The position numbers and the translations under genes are program-made. A stretch of DNA of 53,923 nt from Amanita rubescens (Eukaryota > Basidiomycota > Agaricomycetes > Agaricales > Amanitaceae). The DNA lies in contig WION01000357.1 of the NCBI GenBank assembly GCA_015039365.1, forward strand, positions 1-53,923, given 5' to 3'. The notes beneath the pieces are model-generated. The model was not told the origin of the DNA, searched no databases, and saw only the letters and a program-made list of their open reading frames with translations. Positions 1 to 11,300 of this stretch are shown piece by piece; position 1 is the first letter of the stretch; every line of letters begins with the position of its first letter.

Positions 1-30
1 CTCATTTCCTCCAATCTTGACTCAGTGACG

Positions 31-113
31 CAGGTGGCAGAATGATCCATGCTCAGACAAAAGTCAGTACGCAGTCAGTGCAGGTGGCAGAATGATCCAT
101 GCTCAGACAAAAG
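31..113. repeat. Two-copy direct repeat, 33 bp, 50-bp period
   Basis: The 33-bp stretch beginning CAGGTGGCAG and ending CAGACAAAAG occurs at 31-63 and again, identically, at 81-113. The bases just before each copy are also similar (CAGTGACG versus GTCAGTG). No coding frame runs through it. It could be the end of a longer tandem array extending left of the window or a short local duplication. This is read directly from the sequence; no function is inferred. Confidence 0.85.
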
Positions 114-476
114 GCTGTCTGATCAAGAGCCTTTAGCGCTTATTTGAACCCCGAACGGTATAGATTGAAGTATTTGTTGCATGTGATCAAAAGGAGCCCA
201 GCGGACGAAGGCGCGGGAATGCAACAGACGGCGCTCTCTGCCTCTGATGGCCTATAAGGTCTTGTAATGCGGATTGCCAAGCCTGGGCAAAAATCCGGGG
301 GTTCGAGCCGGTTCGAATGTAATCAATAAGGAATCCTTCCATTCATCGGTCATCATCGGCAGAGGGACACAGCGTGATGTGAGGTCAGGGCAAAAATCAC
401 ACATGCATATGTTCGCCAGGCCTAAGTACCGACCATGGAGTCCTTACAATGAAAGTACAATGCAGGTTAGAGTATT

Positions 477-2244
477 TTACAAATGGGACTGTGATGCCGG
501 CACAAGAATGATCGCCACATTTCTTCCGCTTCCTGTGGCTTGATCGAACAAATTAATGGCCTCAACTCGTGCACCACCACCTTGCTTCTCGGGAATAGCA
601 TCAGCCAGTGAATCTCGGGGTCCATCGTTGACCGCTGAAGCCTCCAAATCATCGACCGCCCATTCTTCCTTCAACCACTGAACTCGGTCTAGGATTATCA
701 AACTTTCTACTAGCGGCCCTATCAGGCAGCGCAGTACATGCAAAATTTCCAGTCGACGCTCTAGCAGCAAGTCCCGTTTATCAATAGCCGCCGCGGAGAG
801 ATCTACGCTCAATTTTTGGCCCGCAGCAGCCAAAAAAGTTCCCCAGTCGGCGTAGGCACTATCCGACAAACGTCCCAGAAGGCGCAACGTAGGACTTGTC
901 CCTATGCCGAAGCCTCTCTCGCTACTATCTCCCGTCCCGAGAGGAGATGCGTCAAAAGTATCTCGCCGACGTGAAGGAGGGGCCGATGTGGTTTTGGTTT
1001 GCAATGACGCTACCGCTGGGTCCGAATCAGCATTTTCTAATTCCAATGATTCGCTCGTCTCTTCTCCGAAAGCATTTGTCCTTAGTAGTTCTCGACCTAA
1101 AAGAGCTCTCCAGACAACTTTACGGATGGATAGGGAGACCGATGAAGTCGCTTTGGGAGACATGAGCCACTGGGAAGGTATCTGTGTGGCAAGGTTAAAC
1201 GCAGATGGTGGCAATCTGGGGGCCGCTGGATGTGACGGTGGTTCAGATAGCGACTTGAGCGCCTTTGAGAGCGGAAAATCTGTATACAGAGTCTGTTAAT
1301 ATTAGCCTATCTCAGTGCGGTGACAAGTAAGATTACCTGTTGGTTTAATCAAATTATAGCAGCACCCGACGACGACAGCTCCGGCTAGTCGCCAAGTAGC
1401 GCTCCTACGACGAGCAGAATTTACGCAAGCACGTAGTATATCAGGTGTTAGCGAGCCACAGGCGTGCAGAGCGAGGAAAAGTACTGGATCTGGGTTTCCG
1501 TCATCCGCCTCGATTGATGTTTCGCGCACCCAGTCGTCGACAGCGGGTATGAGTGTATCAGGAGTAATATGGATAGTTTTGTGAGAGATCGGGGTAGATA
1601 GCTTGGCACTGCCCGACGCGCGAAGAGCGCGGCCGACCCGTTCTTCCCATACTTGTGAACCTCTAGTTTGGCAGTGATCTGAGTCAAGCGCTAGAACGTG
1701 CGTCGTTTGTAGATATAGCTTTAGGGTACGAGTCAAGTATCCCTAGAATCAGGATCAGCAAGGTAGGCGATAAGTTTTATATATCACACACTTGTCCGGC
1801 GCCGACATCCACAATCCTGATCCTTTTCCGCTCGATTTTAATATCGTCAAGTAGCTTCGCTATGTAGGCCACCATTCGAGATACCTCGTGCACTTTTTTA
1901 GGCGACATGCCTCTATCGTCGATAATTATATCCGAAGGGGAGTAATTATGCATTTCGACGGGTCGGCGAGGCAATTGAAGACTTTGTATTCCTTGTAAAA
2001 GCTCGCATAGTTCTTGGGGGACGCTTCCGTGTGCATGATACGCGCTTCCAGAATTAAAACACTCGCTTAGTCGAAGCCAGTGACATTGATTGCCCCCCTC
2101 CCCTGTGTTATCCTTTACCCAATTCCACCAAGACAGCCAAGAATGAGGGGGTTCAAAATCAATGGCCTTCCCGATGTCATTCGGATGGATATTCAAAAGA
2201 GAAGAAACAATGTCAGTTGTGAGAAGTTGCTGGATGTGGTCCAT
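477..2244 (-). CDS. METTL25/RRNAD1-type SAM methyltransferase
   Basis: Three exons (2244-1792, 1742-1337, 1279-477) give 553 aa. Exon 1 holds MSPKKVHEVSRM followed by the SAM-binding motif I VDVGAGQ, whose next residues GYLT come from exon 2, so the intron splits motif I. Exon 2 carries LHACGSLT and VGCCYN and exon 3 ends in LFDQATGSGRNVAI; all are typical of the METTL25/RRNAD1 (Methyltransf_32, PF13679) family. N-terminal SWLSWWNW also fits the family. Introns are 49 and 57 nt with GT..AG ends. The start is the first in-frame ATG downstream of a TGA; a short upstream exon cannot be excluded. The substrate in fungi is not known to me; family membership is firm, and the molecular role is inferred only as SAM-dependent methylation. 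Confidence 0.88.
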
Positions 2245-5200
2245 GCCAAACAAATTCACATAAACTCATCGATATACATCGCGGACTTGGAACAAAACAA
2301 CCCGCTATTGCCAGTAAATGCATTACGAACCTCCTGAAAATGCTCCACCAATCATTAATTATTCCGATCTATACATTTCTCCCTGAAGGTCTGCATCTGC
2401 AGGCTGACTATCCCAAATTCGAGTCCGCAGCCCTGCCAGCCAGTCTCCGGCGAACCTTACTTGCGATAGCCGGTGCCAAAATGTGTATTTCGGTCCCGCT
2501 AATTTACATAAATCTAATATCTATCATTTTGGATTTTCCTTGTCTCTAATCATAATGCTTTCGATATCTGCTAGATGATCGGACCGGTAGGTCGTAAGGG
2601 TTCCCACAAATATACAGGGACGATACAAAACATGCTGACTTCTGCGATTTTAGTTACATTAGAAGGATATGAGTCATTGCATTGCCGCAGCGGTATTGAA
2701 TAGTTGATGTTATGCAGACGGAATGAACCGCGGAAGCACTATATCCAGTCTCCTGTCTCCTATTGTGATGGCGTAATCATGAAATGTTGACAGAATCAAG
2801 AAAGCTAAAACGCTTGGTTCGCCGGATGGAGATTGACCCGCTACTCGCGGCCGTGATTCAAAAGAAAGAAAGAAAAAAACTTTTGAGTGTCGTACTGCAC
2901 TCCGTCACGCTCGGAATTTGTAATGTGGCGTCGAGTTTCCGGAATGTGCCATACAGCAATTATCACGTTTTCAACTGCCCACGCTACCCTCATCCTGCCT
3001 CTGGTCGCATCGAAAGTATCCATACGATTCCCGCAGTCTCGTGTTATTCTGATCACTGTTATTATTAGCCAATCAGACAAACACGTAACGCGTACTAACT
3101 CCTTCCTTCTACAAGTCATGCCTGTATGCAGGATGCACAGGATATGGGCTCTGCACCCTTAAACTTCGCCGATGGGAAGCAAAAATTCCCCGATTACTTC
3201 ACAAGGTTCACCCCGGGTAAATATCCGCCTGGCTATGTGAAACCGGCTCCTTGATTAGCGCCCCGGTCGTCGCCCCAGTGATGTTGCACATGCACAAGGA
3301 GGGAAGAAGTATCGGCATTCGCTGTCTATTTACCGGTTCGACTTTGCCTGCGTCCCCGACATGACCGAGTCTTCGAACCACGATCTTGGTTTATCGTCCC
3401 AAATTAGGCGGGCAAGTGCCATTATTGGATGCCACCGCAGCCTGGTTCTTTGCTCGGCGGCGAGGAGTGGGTGAGCTTCTTAAAATGCCATCTTCTCAGA
3501 TTGCGGTCAGACTAGGGCGAAATAAGCGCAGTAGAGCCATTTCCTTCTCAGCGACAGGGTAAGTTGCGTGGCATTGATCACTTGTACGTTCATAGATTAA
3601 GGATTTCTCTTTTTACCCCACCGTTGTTACCTTTCTAATCATTGTCTAGCTTCCTTTATAGTAAAAAGGCATAACGAAAAAAAAGGTAATATAACTAAAC
3701 AGGGCGATACGGACCAAAAATCGACGTGTTTGCGTGGAAGCATGACCTTTTTCCTTCGGTATCTGCCCAGTCTATAGTTACGTGCCCGGCGGTGAGGCCG
3801 ATCCAACTGGTTCGATCTCGCTCCGAAGAAGGTCAGAAGGAAAGCATTCTGCTATCTTGGTCGAAAGGTTCGAATGTAAGCCACAGCAATCCTTCTTCCG
3901 GATCTGCTCCTCCCCAGGTTCACAATCATTCACCCTTCCAATGAATCTGCGTCTTGTTTACGAGTATCTATCAGTCACCCTGATAATGGCACACGATCTT
4001 CCGTGCAAGATCGCTTTGCTTACGAGTCGGTGAATCCGCTGGCTCGCGTCAGATCCAACCGGTGACGATGTAAGCCGGAATTGCACGCCTGCGGTTCCTT
4101 TAGAATCTTACTTCTTCCTTCTCATCTATTATTCACGTCATTCACCGCCCGTTTCGTAGGTTCTAATTAACCTACGGTTGATACTCTGTGATATATTGCA
4201 GAATCCTGCCTCCTCGGTGGGTGGGAATGACAACCGCAAAACGTGTTTCAAGAAAAAAAGGGAAAACCGCGTCCTTGAAGAGGGTTATACTCTATGACTT
4301 TGTACGTACAAGCAACAAGGTGATTATTTCTTTCAGTTTCTATCTGCGTTTGGTATCATTGCACTTTAAACAGCCCAATTCCGCAGTTCACCATTGTTCA
4401 AGCCGGCCAACTCTTTTTTTATTCTTATGGAGGCCGTGCCAACAACGGAGAGGCACCAACGCCGATTTCCAGTCCCTATTCCCTGAGTTTATTTTTTTTC
4501 CCGTTCTACCCTGCACGCGGTACTTCCATATCGTATTTCCTAGTCTCTCGCCGTTCGTGTGAAGCTACTACTACTCATACGCCCATACCCCATGCGGCTT
4601 GTGGCGGCGGCTTGGAGACAGAACGCATGCAATTGAGCCTCATACTCGGATCACCCGGGAGGCAATCGCATGCACGCGGTCACAATGAACAATAAGAACA
4701 AGCCCAAGGAAAGAAAAAAAATAGGATAACCAGGCGGATCGCATCAAATTGACTTTTTGACGAAAAGGTTGAAAGAGAGGGGGGGGGGAGGAAAACAAAG
4801 TATGATGATAATTGATGAAGATAACTGCAAACTGATAGCGTCATGCGCAACTAGTAAACTAATGTACGTGGCGCGCGCTGAGTCAAACCGACTGATTCGT
4901 AGGCAAGCTTGTCCGTGTTGCGTGCGTGTGTATCTGTATGTGGTCCGTGTGCCGTGTGCCCGTGTTATTCAACTCGCGTGTCGCATCTATGGGACTGTGA
5001 CTTTTTTCAAGGTTGGGGGGGAGGTTACTATTCATAGACCCATAAAGTAATCGACATCTTATTCTGGGAATGCACCAGATAGCCGGTACGCGGCACCAGA
5101 TGGACCAGTACCCCCGCATCTAAGGAACGATTGAACAGTCATCAAGCAAATGCTATATCTTGCAACTGATTAAGCCTCTTGTAGCATCTTATGGCCGGTC

Positions 5201-6158
5201 TAACGACGTCTGGTGTCAACACTATGCTATTGCGCCAGATCCCTGGCAAGGCTCTCAGGCAGACAAATTCGAAACTTACCAGGAGCAGTGGGCAAACTGA
5301 AAGCGAGTGGCGATCATAAATGTATACACATGCGTTGGTGATCCTTCTGATTCCTTGATTGAATAGAAGAGAGGAGTAGGGAACGTCAGCATTATTACTT
5401 CCTAATCGGCCCAGAATTTGCGACGAGTCTCGCCGCCTTTTGATGATACTCACACAGTCTTCTGTTTTCTGATGCAAAACTACCGAAACAGGATTCCGTA
5501 GGCTGTGTTGCGGCCAATGATGGAATCGCGATGCTGGGGGATGTCGTGATTATCCAAAGCGTGAGCGTCATGGACATGGTTTGATATTCATCTACCTCTG
5601 GATACGTGCTGCGTGCAACTCGTTTCCATTTCCCACGGAGCGGGACGGTTCCAAAACGGTGATATTTGTGTTTTTCATTCGTAACGGAGTCGCGTAATGT
5701 GCGATACACATTAATCTATTGGTAACGTAATATAGGTATAACTGCACAATAACAAGAATGAATGACGATAGACACAGGCACAAAGCACGGACAACCAAGC
5801 AAAGGCGAGAGCGGAGAACGGAGATAGCAGGACAGCGATGAGATGTAGCAGAGGATGGAGGGAGTGTGGTATGGAGCGTTATGACCGCAGGTCAACGTCC
5901 GAGTCGGATCGATAACTAGCAGAGCGAGTGTGACCAAAACCAAATAACGGCAGCGGCGCGGAAAACTATCTGTACCGAAAAGGGAACAAGGCGTGATGCG
6001 AGCAGGGTTGGCGTAGGGTTACAGCTCAAAAAGAGAAAAGTCCGAGAATGTGCTTGTGGTCCCTTGTCTTTTGCGATGTGATGCGGGTGGATGTAGGGTA
6101 TTTTTGGTACAATATTATAATTCAAAGACAACGTCCGTGCGTTCAAAAGTACAAGCGG
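2245..6158. other. Gene-poor interval (3.9 kb)
   Basis: Open frames here are short, overlap on both strands and show no recognisable domains or paired splice sites. The left end should hold the promoter of the METTL25-like gene and the right end the 3' UTR of the homeobox gene. Visible structure: a perfect 8-bp inverted repeat at 4155-4176, a run of ten G at 4779-4788, and scattered A- and T-rich patches (for example 3662-3700). The element GGTTCGAATGTAA occurs near 311 and again near 3870 but without a tRNA fold. I cannot support a gene here. Confidence 0.6.
4155..4176. repeat. Perfect inverted repeat, 8-bp arms, 6-nt spacer
   Basis: CGTAGGTT, spacer CTAATT, then AACCTACG form an exact dyad. 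It lies far from any coding exon, about 2 kb from either flanking gene. It could be a binding site for a dimeric regulator or chance; the arm length is modest. Confidence 0.5.
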
Positions 6159-7872
6159 TTAGTGCGGTGCGGCATAGCCTGAGCCTGGTCCCGAGCCAGG
6201 TTGACCATCATAGTAGGTCTGCTGTGTAGTCCCTGCATGGTTGAGGCGTGGGCTAGGATCAAATGAAGAATATACACCAGTGGGTGCCGCGGGATTATGA
6301 GATCCGTGAGTAGTGAAGGGGTTATTTGACATGGATGGAGGGGCAGATAATGGCGTTAAATCAGATGATAGATAATGAGGGGAGGAAGAAGGACCTGTCG
6401 ATCGGGCGCCGGTCCCGTACAGCGGCGCGATCTGACGGTTGTGGTCATAGTCAATATTGGTAGCTGGTCCCAGATGCTGACGGTGTAAAGAAAGGCCGCT
6501 CCTGCCGTTCATATAGCTGGACGAATAATGGCCAGCAGGCGGTGGCGTCGACATGGTCGGCAAGGTCATTGGGTGGAATAACTGAAGGGCATCAGCCGGC
6601 ATTGAAGCGCGGCGCCCCAATGGGTCCACCACGTTGGACAACGAGCGGCTGCTCGGTGGAAACGGCACCGTCGTCGTTGGGTGCGAGGGCGGCCGGTGTG
6701 CGGGAGCAAGAATTCTCCTGCGAGCCTATAGATACGTAAGAACTGTGGCGCAACGCAGTAAAAAATAGAGAGACGCTCACATTGATCATCCAGTTGGATA
6801 CTTGGCTCATGCTCAGTCCAGTTGCATTGCACAACTGTTTTTTCTCTTCCTCGCTGGGATACGGATGATCCGAATGACGGTGCAGCCAGGCCTTTAAATA
6901 ATCCGTCGTCTCCTTGGGAAGTTTGCCTCTCTTCCGCGGCGGTCGGTCAACGAGCGAAGAGGTCGATACAGAGGGCGAGACGCGCGGCGGGGAGTTGGAG
7001 ACAGCAATAGAGGGCGGCGCAGAGTTCATATTCGGAGAGTATTGCTGATTATTTCCAGGCGGCAAGGGAAAGTCCGGCGTGCTATTAGAAAAGGCCCACT
7101 CGTTCTTTATACCTGTGACAGATCTGCGATCTTGTTGACCAGAAATACGACCGGAACCGGCAAACATCTGCTGTGGCTGCGACAATGAACCGAATGATGG
7201 ATGACGCAAGCCCTCTTCGTATTTTACAGCCGGGCTGCCAAGTTGACCCGGGGTTGAGCTCGGCCGCACGATTCCAGGAGGTGGGGAATCGTTCCAGGTC
7301 TCGTTTTCGTAGTAAGCAAGGCCAGGGGGTCGCTGATAATCAGACGACAGTGGCGAGTTATAATTGGAGGTGGTAAAGGCAGAGCTGGATGGAGTGGTGC
7401 CATTAGAAAGGCCGGAATTTAAGGTGTCTGCGTAAGAGCCGTCCACACCAAGTACAAAATTGGTCATGACTTTTGGCTTGGCCAGCCTATCGCCTCCTGT
7501 TTGATCCACTTGAGGGAAGGTGTAAGAATTGAGGGAAGAAGGTGCGGAGGGCGTATACGTATGCCGGAGGGCAGACGGCTGGGGATAGGGGGAATGGCGC
7601 TGCTGTCTATTTGTATCTGGTAGGGATGCTCGCCTGGGATGTGGCTCCTCAAAGTTGGTGAGAATGGAAGGCAACTGAAGCTTGGAATGGTCGATTGTTT
7701 TGTCGTCATCGACGCTCCCTGGCTGGGAGGAATCGAGATCCCAATTATTTTGATCGGAAGGATCGTGCCTCGGTTTCTTTGACTGTGGAGAGTCGACGGG
7801 GGAAAGGGCCCGTTTCTCGCCACGTGAAAGGACGCTGTCCGAGTCCGCGGTTGAAGTTGCGGAGCTGGACAT
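6159..7872 (-). CDS. TALE-class homeodomain transcription factor
   Basis: Two exons (7872-6781 and 6725-6159) joined across a 55-nt GT..AG intron give 552 aa. The homeodomain (about residues 313-376) runs from RKRGKLPKETTDYLKAW through the three-residue-extended loop HSDHPYPS to helix 3, VSNWMIN; the intron interrupts it exactly there and exon 2 resumes with ARRRILAP, giving the canonical WMINARRR recognition helix. PYP in the loop marks the TALE/KN class (relatives include fungal Cup9/Tos8-type regulators). Both flanks are Ser/Pro/Gln-rich and disordered, as expected for a fungal transcription factor; EKRALSP and KKPRHDP near the N-terminus may act in nuclear import. The start at MSSSAT is preferred; an in-frame ATG 28 codons upstream lies in A/T-rich leader. 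No mating-type partner gene is adjacent, so HD1 identity is not suggested. Confidence 0.92.
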
Positions 7873-8304
7873 GCGGCGGGAGGAGTATTCGATATCCGAG
7901 TCGCTAATTAAAAAGAGTGAGCGTGAGGGGGGATGAATAAATAAATAAATATACATTATAGGGGGGGACGGGGAGAGATAGGGGAAGTCGTCGTCGTGAT
8001 CTTGTTTTGCGTCGTCGGGACTATGTGGGATGAGCGTAGGGGTTGGTTAAGAGAATGAGGAACTCACAGGGTAAAGTGGAAAGCGTAGTCTGGGAGATGG
8101 GCAGAGGGAGGCATGGGGGCCCGTCCGGCGGGGGAGCTTAAGTAGTCGGTCGCGAATAGGATCCAGGAACATCATATAATGAATGAATATTTTGTGTTCA
8201 CACAGCCAACGGTGATCGATACAACCACCCCGACCCAAATCGGTTATATTGCTTGATAAACTCGCGTGCCAGGCACGGACGAACTGGCTCGTTTCTCTCT
8301 CTTC
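7873..8304. other. Intergenic region upstream of the homeobox gene
   Basis: This 432-bp gap lies between the stop of the scaffold gene and the start of the homeobox gene, both on the minus strand. It contains an A/T-rich ATAAATAAATAAATATAC block around 7937-7955, about 65-80 bp upstream of the preferred homeobox ATG, which may be promoter or leader. No coding signal is visible. Confidence 0.5.
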
Positions 8305-11300
8305 TCAGATCTCATCGCTCCGACGCCCTAGAATCCCTGCCAGCAACTTCTCTGCCTTCCGTCGCTCCTTCTCACTCATCTCCACCCCATCCAACATCCG
8401 AACTTTCGGGCATGCCCCCATCACAAGCCCACGGTACGCCAATCGTCCACAGTATGTCCCGTCCGGTAAATCCCGTCGAAATTTGCTATCCAATTCTTGC
8501 CACCGCCCCCGTCCTCGCATGGATACAATGCACCGCCCAAATCTTTCACTAATAGTGGAAGATACCACCCAAGTGTGCAAGGATTCATCCTGGACCCCCA
8601 GTCAGTCTGTAACTATCACCGCACAATCTCCACACTTGCCTGAAATCAAACATCTCCGCCTCCGGCATCCGTTGAACCACCCGGATCAACGCCCTGGTCC
8701 CCTGCACTCGAGACCCGATGATGCTCAGCTTTCTCAAACGTGTCAGTCCCTCCAGCGCTCGTATATCCTCCAGAAAATTGTAGTTGAGATTTAGCACCCT
8801 CAAGTTCGGTACCAGCATTGCCAACTCCTCGGGAAGCGCGGTTAGTCGACAGGCGGCTAGTTCCAGGTAAACCAGATTGTAGCAATGTTCCTCAAAGAAT
8901 CCACTCTTGATGGCATTTCCTACGTAACATGGCTTAATTGCGTTTTTTTTCCATCCCACTCAAAAATACGTACCAGATAGATACAGACGCTTCACATCGC
9001 GAACATCGCGGGTTTGAATGTTCCTGCAGTGCCTGATTTCAGCAACCCCCCCAATCAGATCATCACGAGATATCGTAAACATACAATGCTCGTCCCCTCT
9101 GATTCCGCAGACTTAGATTTTCTAGCTTGCTCAGCCGGTCTAATTTTACGAGCGTCACCAGCGAATTGTTATCCGCGTATAGCGTGCGAAGATTGGGAAA
9201 AGAAGCCGCATTCAACTCCTGGAGTCGGTTCCCACTGATGCGCAAAATTCTCAGCTTGGGCATGGTTCCGCCCGTCTCTAATTTATCCACACGATTGCTG
9301 TCTGTAATCCGTCAGGCAACGTTTGTCATCGTCATCCCTGTCACTCGCCTACATTCAACGCAATCAAAGATTGCAATGACGCCAATCCTTCAATGCTCAT
9401 TAGGCGATTCTTGCTCAAATTCAGCATTTCCAATCGGCTCCTGAATTTTAGTCTCTGAGTAAGCTAATGCGGGGTCGGCAATGAAAACAAACCATTTGAA
9501 TTCCGCGCAGTTGATGGTGGAGATCATGTTGCCTTGCAGACTAAGCTTCACAAGGCCATCCATCCGTTCAAGGCCCTCGAGGCTCGTTATTCTGTTCCCA
9601 TCGGCTTTGAGTTCATGCAGATGCCGTAGGCACGCTAACTCTGTGAATCCATAATCGTCAGGACAGACCCCACGCCATACTTGGAAAGATCATCACTTAC
9701 GCCGCAACGACTCCACCTCGTTCCGGCTAATATCAAGATGCTCAAGATTGGTAAGATGACTGTACGAGGTAAGCTCTGTAAGGCTGAACAACATACAAAT
9801 CAGGCATTCGAAATTAGCCGATCAGGTTAGCATGGGCACTTTTTTTTAATTAAATCATCACACCCACCAATTAGATGCAACAGATAACGTTCTTACTGTA
9901 TCAGGGACACCACTTAACCACGAAAGATGATTCGAATTTCTACCTTTCCATATCAGATGATCGTCCCGAAACTGATAGAAGGAAATGACGAACAGGTTTA
10001 GCACATCAAGTTGGGGAAGGAACTCTTTCAGGCGAGTAACACTCTCCAACTTCTTATTCGACAAATCAATTGCACTCAGCTCCTCCCAGTAAGGTTCAAA
10101 CGGCTGGACATCAGTGATAACCTGTACTAAGCGATCATGCGTAACCCCGAATGAACACTCGGTCAAAAAGGTTCCATTTGCCTTGCTCCCGGTTTGTCGT
10201 GCGGAAGAAGCCTCGCCCGCGTAAGGCCTAGAGCATACTCTACTCTCTGACATATCAAGCTGATTGTGTCGACGTTCTGTCAGTGGACGCATGTCGTCTG
10301 CGCGTCCCGAGCTGCTCGTTCTGGATGGTGACTCGGACGAATCAAATTCTAAAAATTTCGGTGAACAGAAGACCGTAACTCAGGGAAACAGATGCCTACC
10401 AGAGTCAGAGTCCTCCAGTCCATTCATCATATCAGCAATACGCTTCGATCGTGCTGACACTTGGAATATTCCACTGGTCGACGTGGCCGCCGCCTCTGCC
10501 CGTGATGCGCTTAGACCTCGAATCGGTCCTTCCCGTTTGCCATCGGAGAAGCTGACCGACCGCCGGCGCACCTGCTGCTGCGGCGTTTGAAGTCTATTAT
10601 TTGCACTCTTGAGAACGGAAGCGGGCGTAGCGCTGGAACTCTTCATAGCCGACCGGACGGCGGGTGTCGCGGCCGAAGGTGACTGGTTCGGCCTGGCTGG
10701 CGTACTAGTGCTATTAATGGAGGACGGCGGTACTTGCAGGTGTGCTGGCTCCTGGGCATCGGTATTCTGCCGCTCATGTGAAACATCAATTGTTTCTAAT
10801 CTCGTCCCGTTCGCAGCAGTCTCTCCAGTTTGGGCCCCACCCTCTTCTAGATCCATAGACTGATCTGGTCTTCCTTGGTAGCTATCGCCTTCCACGCCAG
10901 TCATCACGTGCACGACATGCATGGATGCATCTGTTGAAAAGCTTGTCAATTCCATCTCTTCATCGTCCACTTCTGATTGTTCCTCAATTCGGCTCATCGC
11001 CGCGGAGGCATCCTCGTCTGTCAATTGACTGGCTTCTCGTATTGGCTCGATCTCTTGACTAGTGTTTCCCGCCTCGTCTCTCAAACTTTCGATGTCGCCA
11101 AAAGGATCGTCGCTTACTTCGGTAGCGGAACCTACTTCAACACCTCTGTTGGCTTGATGGGAAGGATTTTTGATCCATTTCATTGTCACTTTGTCAAATA
11201 TCATTTCGCCAAGTTTATCGGGCAGCCTAGGTATATCAGCCGGCACAATAGTTCTCATCTGAGCAGGGCCCGGATGTTTTACGAGGGAGGGCGCGCTTCC

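Noticed and set aside
288..322. GGTTCGAGCC / GGTTCGAATG tRNA T-arm-like sequence
   Set aside because: No matching acceptor, D or anticodon arms could be drawn; the repeat of GGTTCGAATGTAA at 3870 also lacks a fold.
2784..3162. Overlapping ORFs on both strands near 3 kb
   Set aside because: All are short, mutually overlapping and without domain or splice support.
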